Positions 28,303 through 37,902 of a stretch of DNA of 64,000 nt are shown here, in pieces. Both the position numbers and the translations under genes were made by a program. This stretch comes from Fundicoccus sp052116145. Lineage in GTDB: Bacteria > Bacillota > Bacilli > Lactobacillales > Aerococcaceae. The notes under the pieces were generated by a model. It made no database searches and had not been told where the DNA came from. It saw nothing but the letters and a program-made list of their open reading frames with translations. Each line of letters begins with the position of its first letter. Positions within the stretch are counted from its first letter, which is position 1. The DNA lies in assembly GCF_052116145.1 (NCBI RefSeq), contig NZ_JBQKLQ010000001.1, positions 62,001-126,000 on the forward strand, in the 5' to 3' direction.

Positions 28303-28755
28303 TTATAATTCTGCTGCTTTTTCAGCAATTGATGCAGCGAGTGCTTTTAGACGTTCAACGTCCTCTTCTTCTGCATTTAAGTTTATTTTAACACTCTCGC
28401 CACCTTGTGTGGCACCAGTGGTTTTAAACTGATCTTCAAAGAAATCAATAGCCGCACAGAATACTTCGTAAAAATCATCGCCGGAACCAAAGACACCGAA
28501 GACTTTCCCAGTTAAATCAAGTTCGCCTAATTCCTCGTGGAAATCAATCATTTCATCGGGAAGGACGCCGTCGACACCGTAAGTATAGCTACCAATTAAA
28601 CAAATATCGTAATCAAGAAATTCTTCGACATCGGCTTGCATGACATCAAGGATCTCAACTTCTACATCGTGAGCCTCAAGTTCTGCTGCCACAATTTCCG
28701 CCATTTCCTCAGTATTACCTGTCAGACTAGCAAAAATAATTAATGCATTTGCCAC
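28303..28755 (-). CDS. Flavodoxin
   Basis: This 150-residue FMN electron carrier has the phosphate loop FASLTGNTEEMAE at residues 8-20 and the 90s-type loop GSGDDFYEVFCAAIDFFE. The SYTYGVDGVLP segment forms the other flavin-binding loop. Strong acidity is typical. The start is a GTG at 28755 with AAAGGAGG at 6-nt spacing; the frame extends to 28782 but without a better signal. It opens the minus-strand operon that continues to galU. The redox partner is unknown. Confidence 0.93.
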   Translation of the reverse strand: MANALIIFASLTGNTEEMAEIVAAELEAHDVEVEILDVMQADVEEFLDYDICLIGSYTYGVDGVLPDEMIDFHEELGELDLTGKVFGVFGSGDDFYEVFCAAIDFFEDQFKTTGATQGGESVKINLNAEEEDVERLKALAASIAEKAAEL

Positions 28756-28829
28756 AATTTTCCTCCTTTGTAATAAAATCATATGCCTTGTTGAATTTCA
28801 CAGCATATTTTTTCACTTTAATCTTATCC

Positions 28830-28838
28830 ATTATAACA
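28830..28838 (-). promoter_or_regulatory. Extended -10 promoter for the flavodoxin-galU operon
   Basis: On the minus strand this reads TG-t-TATAAT about 75 nt before the flavodoxin start. No good -35 is visible at 17 nt. Confidence 0.5.
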
Positions 28839-28952
28839 AATTAAAACGTCTCTTACATTAGAATCCACTTTTATTCTCAGAAGCCTGTCATTTCTTAATT
28901 TTTTGCAAAATATGACATTTATATATCTAGAGCTAAAATCGTTTCTAAATTA

Positions 28953-28961
28953 TGGTATACT
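28953..28961 (+). promoter_or_regulatory. Extended -10 promoter for galE
   Basis: TG-g-TATACT lies 48 nt before the ATG. The -35 position is not recognisable. Confidence 0.55.
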
Positions 28962-29008
28962 ACAACGTGAATCTTTAAAAACAAAAAAATTAACTTGGGG
29001 GAATAAGC

Positions 29009-30028
29009 ATGGCGATATTAGTTACTGGAGGCGCGGGTTACATTGGTAGTCATACTGTCGTAGAATTACTTAATTTAGATCAAGAAGTTATTATTGTGGA
29101 CAACTTCTATAATAGTAAAGCAGAAGTACTAGAGCGGATTAAAGAACTTACTAACAAAGAGTTTAAATTTTATGAAGCAGACATTCTAGATCGTTCAACA
29201 ATGCGTCAAATTTTTGCTGAAAACTCAATAGAATCTGTGATTCATTTTGCTGGCTATAAAGCAGTAGGCGAATCAGTAGAGAAACCCTTAATGTATTATC
29301 ATAATAACGTTGAAGGAACAGTAGCATTATTAGAAGAAATGACCGCAGCGAATGTGAAAAGTATTGTCTTCAGTTCATCAGCAACTGTATATGGAACAGA
29401 TAACATCGCACCATTTGTTGAAGAAATGCCGACAGACACTTCCAATAACCCTTACGGTTATACGAAAGTTGTCATCGAGCACCTATTAAAAGATTTAACG
29501 GTCTCAGATCCAGAATGGTCTGTTACACTACTGCGTTACTTTAACCCAATTGGTGCACACGAGTCCGGTAGAATAGGTGAAGATCCACAAGGAATACCTA
29601 ATAACTTGATGCCTTACGTGACACAAGTTGCGATTGGAAAACGCGACAAATTAAGCGTCTTCGGAGCGGATTATGATACTCACGACGGAACTGGCGTAAG
29701 AGACTATATTCATGTAGTGGATTTGGCTTTAGGTCATATCAAAGCATTAGAACATAATCAAACGACTAAAGGCGTAGGCGTCTTCAATTTAGGAACAGGA
29801 ATAGGCTACAGTGTGCTCGATTTGGTCAAAGCTTTTGAAGAAGCGAATGCGATTGAAATTAAATATGAAATTGCAGACCGTCGTCCTGGAGATAACGATA
29901 TCGCCTATGCAGATGCAAGCCATGCCAAGGAAACATTAGGATGGGTGGCTTCACGTAATCTAGTGGATATGTGCCGAGATTCTTGGAAGTGGCAGTCAAA
30001 CAACCCTAATGGCTACGATGCTATATAG
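29009..30028 (+). CDS. galE: UDP-glucose 4-epimerase
   Basis: GalE interconverts UDP-glucose and UDP-galactose and is NAD-bound. The SDR nucleotide loop GGAGYIGSHT is at the N terminus, with FSSSATVYG and the catalytic YGYTK further on. The 339-residue length fits. A GGGGGA ribosome binding site is present. It opens the polysaccharide-related region and is followed 21 nt later by an LCP-like gene, so it may be cotranscribed with the two LCP genes. Confidence 0.96.
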   Translation: MAILVTGGAGYIGSHTVVELLNLDQEVIIVDNFYNSKAEVLERIKELTNKEFKFYEADILDRSTMRQIFAENSIESVIHFAGYKAVGESVEKPLMYYHNNVEGTVALLEEMTAANVKSIVFSSSATVYGTDNIAPFVEEMPTDTSNNPYGYTKVVIEHLLKDLTVSDPEWSVTLLRYFNPIGAHESGRIGEDPQGIPNNLMPYVTQVAIGKRDKLSVFGADYDTHDGTGVRDYIHVVDLALGHIKALEHNQTTKGVGVFNLGTGIGYSVLDLVKAFEEANAIEIKYEIADRRPGDNDIAYADASHAKETLGWVASRNLVDMCRDSWKWQSNNPNGYDAI

Positions 30029-30049
30029 GAAAGGGTAGGTTACTAGACT

Positions 30050-31021
30050 GTGAAAAAAGAAGAAAAACACTCAAATTCATCCCTTACTACTATTAAGCAA
30101 CACAAACCAAAACGATTTTTAACGAAACGAATTCTTACCTTATTTATTCTGATGATGATTGGTGTAGCAATTTTCTTCTATTTATTTACAATTTATCACG
30201 AGATAGGACAAGCTTACCGCACAGCTATTGAAGATCCGAGTTTACAAACAACACAGGCAATAGAAAAGTCACCGATTGACCAACATGAGACGGTGACTTT
30301 TCTCATTCTTGGTGTCGACTACGGTCATACGGGAAGACTTGAAGAAAAACGAGCAAATGTCATTACGACACTTACAATCAATCCATACACGAAAGAAAGT
30401 GTTCAAGTCAACCTATCAAGATTGTTGAAAGATAATGCTCAAGATGTTACACTAAGCCACGCTTATAATAATGGAGGTTTAAGGACAATCAAATCAGAAG
30501 TTGAATCGCTCTTAGAGATTTCAATTGATCACACTGTGATGATTGAATTATCTGAGTTACGACCACTTCTCGATCAGTTAGGTGGACTAAATTTAGAAAT
30601 TAATGAAGCCATCACCTTAGGTGGCCAAGAATATTCAGCGAAGCAAACCGTTCACTTGAGTAGTCGTGAAGTGATGCTTTATTTACAAGCACAAACCGAT
30701 GAATCGGAATGGGAACACAACAAACGCCAAGTTCAAGTGTTAGAACAAATCAGTATCATTCTATTTGATACGTTTTCAGAAATAAGACGCCTGCCGCAAT
30801 TAAGTCACTATTTTACTGAAGCAGAAGGCTTACTAGTCACAGACGTGACTTATGAGACACTTGTAAATTTTGTGAGAAATAATTATATAAAACACCTAGT
30901 TAAACGGTCGATAATTAATTTACGTGGGGATTATCAAGCTGATAAAGAACCCTACGAGTTAATGAATGACCATCGATTAGAGCGAACACAACAAGCGTTA
31001 AATCAAGTAATTGGACAGTAG
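30050..31021 (+). CDS. Degenerate LytR-CpsA-Psr (LCP) family membrane protein
   Basis: LCP proteins transfer wall polymers from lipid carriers to peptidoglycan. Here a cytosolic N terminus (about 1-27) and one membrane segment (about 28-47) precede an extracellular LCP-like domain from about residue 75. Family landmarks remain (FLILGVDYG, LTINPYTK, LSHAYNNGG, LDQLGGL). The usual IPRD reads NLSR, and the RxR region before the final NKRQ reads LQAQTDE, so several phosphate-binding and catalytic arginines are missing. It may be inactive or regulatory, which is inference. The start is a GTG. It lies directly before a canonical LCP gene. Confidence 0.75.
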   Translation: MKKEEKHSNSSLTTIKQHKPKRFLTKRILTLFILMMIGVAIFFYLFTIYHEIGQAYRTAIEDPSLQTTQAIEKSPIDQHETVTFLILGVDYGHTGRLEEKRANVITTLTINPYTKESVQVNLSRLLKDNAQDVTLSHAYNNGGLRTIKSEVESLLEISIDHTVMIELSELRPLLDQLGGLNLEINEAITLGGQEYSAKQTVHLSSREVMLYLQAQTDESEWEHNKRQVQVLEQISIILFDTFSEIRRLPQLSHYFTEAEGLLVTDVTYETLVNFVRNNYIKHLVKRSIINLRGDYQADKEPYELMNDHRLERTQQALNQVIGQ

Positions 31022-31065
31022 TCCGTGTGATCAGTTTGTGCTAGGTCAAGGATGTGAAGCACACT

Positions 31066-32484
31066 ATGAAGAAATATTTTATAAATAAAAATGGTCGCTT
31101 GAGTTATTGGAAATTGTTTCGCAATGTCTTTATCCTATTAATTTTAGTGTCTGCTGCAGCTGCTGGAAAAGTGTTAAATGATATTAACCAAACCATCGAG
31201 AGCGTCTCGCAAGAAGTACAGATAAAAAATATACGACAAGATAAAGTAGATATCGCTGAAGGCGATCCGATTAATGTTCTACTGATTGGTACTGACGGTT
31301 CAAGCGAACGAACAGAAACTGACGGTGACGTGAGTCGATCCGATACAATGATTCTTGTGTCACTGAACCCCCAGACTAAAAGCACCAAATTATTAAGCAT
31401 CCCACGTGATGCGATGGCTTTAATCGAAGGTGTTGACAGACCTGATAAGATTAATCATGCCTTTGCGTATGGTGGAGTAGAGTTGACGATTGATACAGTT
31501 CAAGAGTTTTTAGATGTTCCAATCGATTATTATGCTGTTATTAATATGGACGGTCTTGTTGAATTAATTGATGCAATTGGTGGCATCGAAGTCACAAGTC
31601 CATTAACCTTTGATTATCGAGGGACTGGCTTCGTTGAAGGAGAGAAACGTGAAGTCAATGGTCTTAAAGCGATGAACTTTGCAAGGATGCGTTATGATGA
31701 TCCTGAAGGCGAAATTGGCCGCCAAAATCGTCAAAAGATTGTGATTAAAGCAGTGATTGATAAAGCTTTATCCGTAGATACTTTAACTACTTATCCAGAA
31801 ATACTAAAAGTTGTGACTAAAAACGTTCAAACAAACTTGAATTTAACGACAGCTTTAGATATATCTCAAACTTATATGCCAGCCTTAGAGAATATCAGTT
31901 CTATTTCCTTTGAATCAATGGAGGATATGTACTTGGATGAAGTATTCTACTTTTACATTCCTTTGAATGCAAGAGTAAAGGCGGCTAATGAAATACGCCA
32001 GCATTCAATGCTAGCGCCGATCAGTTTGGCTGATTTAGTCGATCCAATCAGTGATGAGAGTAGTCACTATGCTAAAACCGCATCGATTATTGTCAATCAA
32101 TACCCAAGTGGTTTAACGAGTGAACAATTAGCGCACCTTGAGGATTCCCAGAATTCTTTACAGACAATCAGAGAGAGTAATTACTATGAGCAAACAAATC
32201 CAACGTATCCTGCTCCTCATTATCCTGCGCCAAGTACGCCAGTCGTGCCACAAACACCAACCACACCGACGACGCCAAGCGAGCCAACTCAACCAACTGA
32301 ACCTGAACCCCCGGTTACGCCAATTGAGCCTGAAGGTCCCACACCACCTGAAGAACCGGTTACGCCAGTCGAACCGCCAGAAACACAACAGCCGACTGAA
32401 CCAGTGGAACCACCGGCGCCAACCCCGCCACCAGAATCATTACTACCACCGGTAGACTCTGTCCCACCAACAACTTCAGAGTGA
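31066..32484 (+). CDS. LCP family glycopolymer transferase with proline-rich C-terminal tail
   Basis: This protein should attach a polysaccharide or teichoic acid-type polymer to peptidoglycan. A membrane segment lies at about residues 17-35. The LCP domain is canonical: LLIGTDGS, SRSDTMILVSLNP, SIPRDAM, KINHAFAYGG, DAIGGIEV and NFARMRYDD...GRQNRQ. After about residue 365 comes a tail of about 105 residues made of Pro/Thr/Glu-rich repeats such as EPPVTPIEPEGP, probably spanning the cell wall. A GTG at 31054 is also possible; the ribosome binding site does not clearly decide. Confidence 0.9.
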   Translation: MKKYFINKNGRLSYWKLFRNVFILLILVSAAAAGKVLNDINQTIESVSQEVQIKNIRQDKVDIAEGDPINVLLIGTDGSSERTETDGDVSRSDTMILVSLNPQTKSTKLLSIPRDAMALIEGVDRPDKINHAFAYGGVELTIDTVQEFLDVPIDYYAVINMDGLVELIDAIGGIEVTSPLTFDYRGTGFVEGEKREVNGLKAMNFARMRYDDPEGEIGRQNRQKIVIKAVIDKALSVDTLTTYPEILKVVTKNVQTNLNLTTALDISQTYMPALENISSISFESMEDMYLDEVFYFYIPLNARVKAANEIRQHSMLAPISLADLVDPISDESSHYAKTASIIVNQYPSGLTSEQLAHLEDSQNSLQTIRESNYYEQTNPTYPAPHYPAPSTPVVPQTPTTPTTPSEPTQPTEPEPPVTPIEPEGPTPPEEPVTPVEPPETQQPTEPVEPPAPTPPPESLLPPVDSVPPTTSE

Positions 32485-32502
32485 TAATTTGAATGTCTAT
32501 TA

Positions 32503-32545
32503 TATCCACTTTTTAGCACACGAGTTCGATTTGAGTGCTGAGAGT
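32503..32545 (+). terminator. Terminator after the LCP genes
   Basis: TATCCACT (32503-32510) pairs with AGTGGATA (32533-32540), extended by AGCAC/GTGCT inside, followed by TTTTGT. The T tract is short. Confidence 0.6.
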
Positions 32546-32606
32546 GGATATTTTGTCTAATTAGTTGACTTAAAATTGAAGGGAAAGTGGCTTACACCAC
32601 TAATTG

Positions 32607-32615
32607 TGATATAAT
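32607..32615 (+). promoter_or_regulatory. Extended -10 promoter for the flippase-polymerase operon
   Basis: TG-a-TATAAT lies about 95 nt before the flippase ATG. The leader in between has GC-rich inverted repeats (GCTTGC/GCAAG type near 32631-32652). Confidence 0.5.
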
Positions 32616-32710
32616 TTAACAGAATAAAAAGCTTGCGGCTTGCCAATGCAAGTGATGAATTGCCAAGAAGTGTTTGAACTTTCGGAAGCAATGGAAGACA
32701 GGAGATTTGC

Positions 32711-34117
32711 ATGAAACATTTTTTAAAACGATTAATGGGCTTTAGTATGGGACCGGTTTTTGGCGCTGTCATTTCGCTAATTCAAATCCCAATTTTGACG
32801 ATGTTACTGTCAGAAGCTGAATATGGTATCTCGACATTGTTTAGCACTTTGATTGTCAATATACCTAACTTTATATATATAGGTCTGGATCAAAGTTATA
32901 CAAGAGAGTATAACCAAGCTAAAGACAAACGAAACTTAATGCAACAGGCGGCTTTACTGCCAATGATTGTTGGTATTCTAATGTTTATTGTCGCAATTAT
33001 TTTTTCACAACCGATTTCCAATTGGCTGTTTGCTAGTCCGGATTATAGTTACATCGTTTGGCTAAGTGGCATCTGGGTATTAGCCACTGTATTAGAACGC
33101 TTCTTATTATTAACGATTCGAATGGAAGAAAAAGCGCTCGAATATTCTAAGTACACCTTGCTGTTAAAAATTAATGTGTTCCTTGTTTCAGTTGGTTTAA
33201 TTTTAATTGGCATGCGTGATTTTAGAGTCGTTGTTTTCGGTTTAATATTTGGACAACTGATAGGAGATGCTTTTCTATTCTGGCGTTACCGAGTTTTTTT
33301 TGATATTAAAACATTTACACTTGAACCAAAATTAATAAAGACAATGATATTATTCGGTATTCCTTTAATGCTGTCAGCTTCATTGAATTCAGTTTTGAAT
33401 TCAGTTGATACGACCATGTTAAGAAACTATAGTACCTTAAGTGAGTTAGGAATCTATGGTGGTGCAATGAAAATAGTCAATATTATCGGAATTCTAAAAA
33501 CAGCTTTTGCTAGTTTTTGGGTACCCACTGCTTATCGTTGGTATGAAGAAAAAAAAGAAATGAAGCATTTTAAATTCATCAGTGATGCGTTGCTGTTTAT
33601 TCTGACTGCTTTATTCTTTGGCCTACTATTATTTAGACCGTTTGTCATGTTATTCATTGGCTATGATGGGTCTAAGTATTTATTAGGGTTGTTGAGCTTC
33701 CCACATATTATGTATGCTTTATCTGAAACAACTACTTTAGGAATTGTCTTTTCACGTAAAACCTACTTGAATATTTTTGTAAGTGTGGCAGCATTAATTC
33801 CAAGTGTGTTAATTAACTATTTACTTACACCAGACTTGGGCGCAAGAGGAGCGGCTTTTGCATCATGTGGAGCTTATATTATCTTTTATTTAGCCCGAAC
33901 ATACTTTTCTAATCGAACGGGTTTTGGCTTTAGCCAACGTAAACAAATTTTGACTGTCTGTTTAATGACTGTTGCAGCAGGTTTGAATGCATTTGATATG
34001 TCTTATCGCACTCTGATTACATTGGCTATCGGTCTAATGTGTTTAGTGATCCAATGGTCAACTGTTAAAGATGCAATCGAAATTAAGCAAAATCCTGACA
34101 ATTGGGATTTTTCATAA
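32711..34117 (+). CDS. Wzx-like polysaccharide flippase (MATE/MVF superfamily)
   Basis: This 468-residue integral membrane protein has about 12-14 hydrophobic segments and a family-like opening (GPVFGAVISLIQIPILTMLLSEAEYG, split over the first helix). Such proteins flip lipid-linked oligosaccharide repeats across the membrane. It is followed by a polymerase, a Wzz-like protein and a GT2 gene in one transcription unit, which supports a Wzx/Wzy-type pathway. The substrate is unknown. Confidence 0.88.
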   Translation: MKHFLKRLMGFSMGPVFGAVISLIQIPILTMLLSEAEYGISTLFSTLIVNIPNFIYIGLDQSYTREYNQAKDKRNLMQQAALLPMIVGILMFIVAIIFSQPISNWLFASPDYSYIVWLSGIWVLATVLERFLLLTIRMEEKALEYSKYTLLLKINVFLVSVGLILIGMRDFRVVVFGLIFGQLIGDAFLFWRYRVFFDIKTFTLEPKLIKTMILFGIPLMLSASLNSVLNSVDTTMLRNYSTLSELGIYGGAMKIVNIIGILKTAFASFWVPTAYRWYEEKKEMKHFKFISDALLFILTALFFGLLLFRPFVMLFIGYDGSKYLLGLLSFPHIMYALSETTTLGIVFSRKTYLNIFVSVAALIPSVLINYLLTPDLGARGAAFASCGAYIIFYLARTYFSNRTGFGFSQRKQILTVCLMTVAAGLNAFDMSYRTLITLAIGLMCLVIQWSTVKDAIEIKQNPDNWDFS

Positions 34118-34142
34118 CACCTTAGAAAGGACGGACCATTAA

Positions 34143-35492
34143 ATGTATCTATATCTATTAATTCTGGTCTGCAGTATTTTCTTGGGAACAGAAATTTTAG
34201 CAATACCCACACCGGTCGCTCAGTTAACGATTTATCGATTGTTCGCTTTGTCGACCATCCCACTGTTAGTCTACCAAGTCACTCGAGCGCGTCAGCAGTT
34301 GAAAATCGCTACGGCTAATACAGCAACGAACGTTTTAGTTTGCTTCTTAATTTGGTGGTTCTTGGCCTTTTCATCTGTACTTTGGGCGACTAATTTAAAA
34401 GGGTGGTTCCAACATCTCTTTCTAATGTCGATTGGTATGTCGAGTATCATTGCCTTATATGCTTGGGTGAGTGATTTAAGAATGTGGAAGAGATTAATAA
34501 CGGGTGCGTGGGTCAGTGTCACTGGCCTAGTCATCTGGGGTTATTTTGAAATTGTGACAAATATTTATTTATTTGCGAATGTCGCTAAACTAGATAAATA
34601 CCGGACCTTTAGTTCGCAACCGATGACACGAATACCAATAACAACATTTGAAAATCAAAATGATTTTGCGACATTATTACTTGCTTATCTGGCCTTATGT
34701 TTAATCATGTATTATTTCAGCCAATCGAATTGGCACCGAATCCTTTATGCAACTAGTTTTTTAGCAGCAAGCTATCTTGTTTACCGAAGTGGTTCAAGGC
34801 TATCATTAATATGTTTATTACTGTTCTTAGGTTTACATACTTTAAGTTATATTCGTTTAGATTTAAAAGCAAAGCATTACGGGGCCGGTATCGCAATTGG
34901 CCTCGCTGGAGTATTTAGTCTTGTGATGATGCGACCTTCTTTAATTAATAAAGTAACCTCACTCTTTTATTTCGGAGGTCACCTGAATGAATTATCGGGT
35001 GACACGATTCGAATGAATTTATGGCGCAATGGACTGATTTTTCTAGGACAAACGGCTGGTTTTGGTGTAGGGCTAGGAAACATTGAACATTGGATGTTGG
35101 AGAATGCATTCTGGACAACCAACGGTCAACAACTAATTACCAATATGCACAACTGGTGGTTGGAGATTCTAGTTGGACATGGTTTGCTTGCATTTTTTGT
35201 CTATGTGCTAGCTTATAGCTTACTGCTGATTCGCTTGTTACAAATCGCTAATCAATCAAGTCATGCTGTTGGTAGAACTGCCCATGCATTATATAGTTTT
35301 ATGGTGATTTTTATTTTTGCAAGTATTACAAGTGCAAACAATATGTTAATTGAGTGGCATTGGTTATTCTTTGGCTTAATTATTAGTTTCGTAAAAGTAT
35401 GTGATGCTAGACAGAATCAGGCTAAGAAAAAAGCAAGGTTCAATAAGTCTAAGGACTCATTAAATTATTTGAAAGAGAAGGTATATCGATGA
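34143..35492 (+). CDS. Wzy-like polysaccharide polymerase / O-antigen ligase-fold protein
   Basis: This 449-residue membrane protein has about ten hydrophobic segments. The large outside loop contains GVGLGNIEHWM and NMHNWWLEILVGHGLLAF, the His-Asn-x-x-Leu-Glu pattern of the Wzy/WaaL family. Between the flippase and the Wzz-like gene, a repeat-unit polymerase is the best reading. Its end overlaps the next gene by 4 nt (ATGA). Confidence 0.85.
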   Translation: MYLYLLILVCSIFLGTEILAIPTPVAQLTIYRLFALSTIPLLVYQVTRARQQLKIATANTATNVLVCFLIWWFLAFSSVLWATNLKGWFQHLFLMSIGMSSIIALYAWVSDLRMWKRLITGAWVSVTGLVIWGYFEIVTNIYLFANVAKLDKYRTFSSQPMTRIPITTFENQNDFATLLLAYLALCLIMYYFSQSNWHRILYATSFLAASYLVYRSGSRLSLICLLLFLGLHTLSYIRLDLKAKHYGAGIAIGLAGVFSLVMMRPSLINKVTSLFYFGGHLNELSGDTIRMNLWRNGLIFLGQTAGFGVGLGNIEHWMLENAFWTTNGQQLITNMHNWWLEILVGHGLLAFFVYVLAYSLLLIRLLQIANQSSHAVGRTAHALYSFMVIFIFASITSANNMLIEWHWLFFGLIISFVKVCDARQNQAKKKARFNKSKDSLNYLKEKVYR

Positions 35493-36562
35493 GCTTATTA
35501 ACTATATTACAAGAATTATGGCGTTTTATTAAAGATTACAGTTTGAGAATTTTGCTAGGAGCCATTGCTGTTGCAATACTAGCTGTTGGCGGACGTTATT
35601 ATTCAGCCAACATATTTGTTGAAGAAGGGCAAGAAGAAGCGACTCATTATTTAAGTGAGGTTTACGCACAAACACCAGCATCTTTAGAGATGATTGTGAC
35701 GTTGGAAGATGGCACTGTCTATACAAATAGCCATATTTTTGATGAGTATTTCAGTAATGCTCAAGTAATTAAACAAGTAGAGGAAGCAACTGGCATCGAA
35801 TTCCACCAATGGCGAGAATCAGAAATTGCCTTAAAATTATACAAAACAAGTGGCTTCCGAGGTGGTTTGGCTTCCATTCGTGATTCAAGTAGTAATATAT
35901 TCACTTTACGATTTTTAGTGGGTAAAACATCAGAAGAAAACTTGGCAATTGCTCAAGCTTACGCGGATATCTTAACTTCTGGAGACATTCCCTTTTTAAG
36001 AAATAGCACGATTTCTATTATTACCGAACCAATTTCTAAGGAGTTACTTCCTTTTGAAATATATGAAACATTAGCTAATCCAGAAACGTTAAATCCATTT
36101 AAGAGTCCTAGTACACCCTCGTACATTGTGTATGCTATTGCTGGCTTAATTGTAGGTACCATTGCTACGATCGGTTTGAGTTTCTTATGGAGATTAAGTA
36201 AAAAGAAAATTACTTATGGCTTTGATTATGCTTGGTCTGTAGAAGATTATCATTTGTTATATCAAACAGACAATGACAATACCTCTACTTTACAAGAGTT
36301 TATCCGAGTGCCGGTAAAGAAAAATCGCGTGGTCTTATCTCAAACAAGTGCCGAGGCAATTTTACAACCGGTTTTAGTTGAAGAAGAGTATAAAGGCTTG
36401 CTAATCTTGAATACATTGCAAGAATTAGCAGAGATTGAGTCGAGACCCGAAGAAATCGTTATTTTAGTGCATAGCAATCATACAGATAAAGTATGGTACC
36501 GTGAGCAAGCAATTTTGGCAGGCTTATATAATGTACCAATAAAAATTATCCATATTATTTAA
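35489..36562 (+). CDS. Wzz-like chain-length protein with C-terminal cytosolic domain
   Basis: The 357 residues have two membrane segments, at about 18-38 and 212-234, enclosing an outside domain, which is the CpsC/Wzz arrangement. Unlike CpsC-type proteins of about 230 residues, this has a further cytosolic domain of about 120 residues. Its last strands (EEIVILVHSNHT, then LAGLYNVPIKIIHII) recall the end of BY-type tyrosine kinases, but there is no Walker A motif and no tyrosine cluster. It may be a degenerate or alternative CpsC-CpsD arrangement. This domain reading is inference. Confidence 0.7.
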   Translation: MSLLTILQELWRFIKDYSLRILLGAIAVAILAVGGRYYSANIFVEEGQEEATHYLSEVYAQTPASLEMIVTLEDGTVYTNSHIFDEYFSNAQVIKQVEEATGIEFHQWRESEIALKLYKTSGFRGGLASIRDSSSNIFTLRFLVGKTSEENLAIAQAYADILTSGDIPFLRNSTISIITEPISKELLPFEIYETLANPETLNPFKSPSTPSYIVYAIAGLIVGTIATIGLSFLWRLSKKKITYGFDYAWSVEDYHLLYQTDNDNTSTLQEFIRVPVKKNRVVLSQTSAEAILQPVLVEEEYKGLLILNTLQELAEIESRPEEIVILVHSNHTDKVWYREQAILAGLYNVPIKIIHII

Positions 36563-36590
36563 AGTCGATATAAGCGAAGGTAGTGTGAAG

Positions 36591-37358
36591 ATGCAAGAAG
36601 AATTACAATTAGATTTAGTTTCAGTTGTCACACCGGTTTATAATGCAGAGCGTTTTATCGCTGAGACAATTGAAAGTGTCCTGAAACAAACTTACCAAAA
36701 CTGGGAGTTATTATTAGTCAACGATTGTAGCCAAGATTCAAGTCAAGCGATAGTCGAAGAATATGTAAACAAAGATAAACGTATTAGATTAATTAATCTG
36801 AAAGAAAATAGCGGGGCGGCTGTTGCAAGAAATACAGGTCTTGAAGCTGCCAAAGGCCAATTCATCGCTTTTATTGACAGCGATGATTGCTGGAGCGAGA
36901 CTAAATTAGCTGATCAATTGGATTTTATGAAAAGCCAAGCCGTTCACTTTAGCTATACAAACTTTGCTTTAGTGAATGAAACAGGCGAAATTTTAAAAGA
37001 AGCGGTCAAGTTGCCTTTAAAACTTACTTATTCAGGTCTATTAAAAAATACCGCAATTGCTTGTTCAACGGTTGTCATCGACCGATTGCACGTAGGAAGT
37101 TTCAATATGCCACTTGTGCGTAAGGGACAAGACACAGCTACTTGGTTGATGTTGATGCGTGAGCGCAATCTAACAGCTTATGGTTTGGACAAAGTCTTAA
37201 ACTATTATCGTCAAGTAGAAGGGTCAATCTCTAGTGACCGAGTTGGCGCATTGAAACGTACGTGGAATACTTACTATAATTTAGAAGGCTTATCTTTAAT
37301 CAAAGCCTCATACTACTTTGGACATTATGTCTTACAAGCTATCTTAAGACGCTTATAA
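36591..37358 (+). CDS. Family 2 glycosyltransferase
   Basis: This GT-A fold enzyme opens with SVVTPVYNAERFIAETIES, has VNDCSQDSS at the nucleotide site and the metal-binding FIDSDDCW. About 255 residues is short but complete. It resembles polysaccharide glycosyltransferases of the WfgS/TuaG type. ATG 36591 is preferred over the GTG at 36585. It is the last gene of the flippase operon and is followed by a strong terminator. Confidence 0.88.
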   Translation: MQEELQLDLVSVVTPVYNAERFIAETIESVLKQTYQNWELLLVNDCSQDSSQAIVEEYVNKDKRIRLINLKENSGAAVARNTGLEAAKGQFIAFIDSDDCWSETKLADQLDFMKSQAVHFSYTNFALVNETGEILKEAVKLPLKLTYSGLLKNTAIACSTVVIDRLHVGSFNMPLVRKGQDTATWLMLMRERNLTAYGLDKVLNYYRQVEGSISSDRVGALKRTWNTYYNLEGLSLIKASYYFGHYVLQAILRRL

Positions 37359-37363
37359 AAAAT

Positions 37364-37435
37364 ACCGCTCTTCTTATTAGAACAGTTAATACGCTAGATA
37401 GTGTATTTGCTACTGATAAGAAAAGCGGTTTTTTT
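37364..37435 (+). terminator. Terminator of the flippase-GT2 operon
   Basis: ACCGCTCTTCTTAT (37364-37377) pairs with ATAAGAAAAGCGGT (37416-37429) with one mismatch, and a run of T follows. Confidence 0.88.
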
Positions 37436-37902
37436 GTATTGGAACTGCTCATTGTATGAAGATTGTTTATTTATGCGTTGCACTCTTTTTGTCATTCAAA
37501 GGGTCGTATTGCAGCTGACAATCATTGCAATGTAACAGATCACTGATTCATTATTAACCCCTAATTCGAAAGTCGTCGTGTCACCTCATGACACGTGTTT
37601 CTCGAAGTCTTAAGGGAAGTGTCATCGAAAAGTCACGTCCTGTTTCCAATTGCCAACACTTTTAATTCAAAACAACAACTTCTATATTAAAATTCTAAAG
37701 TAAAAAGACATCTTTTGTTTGTTAATTAAAGCGATTAAAGTGAGTGGTTTAATAAGTTCAATTGTTCGACTTACAACAACTAACAATCATGATCGACGAA
37801 AGGCTAAGTAGAGCGATAAACAGTAAAAGCTATTAACAAATTTCAATTAGGTCTTCCAATTCTTCTATCATCAAGTGGTTGGAAGACTATTCTCAACGTG
37901 AT
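37436..37902. other. Gene-free stretch with stem-loops
   Basis: No gene is supported. It contains a nested hairpin with CGTGTCA (37577-37583) and TGACACG (37589-37595), enclosed by TTCGA/TCGAA. A second inverted repeat, GTCTTCCAA (37851-37859) with TTGGAAGAC (37879-37887), lies just after the minus-strand phosphoesterase and may act as its terminator despite a poor T tract. Confidence 0.5.

Noticed and set aside
32289..32519. Minus-strand frame rich in Gly/Ser
   Set aside because: It is the complement of the Pro-rich repeat coding for the LCP tail. Its Gly-Ser composition is a by-product, and there is no ribosome binding site.
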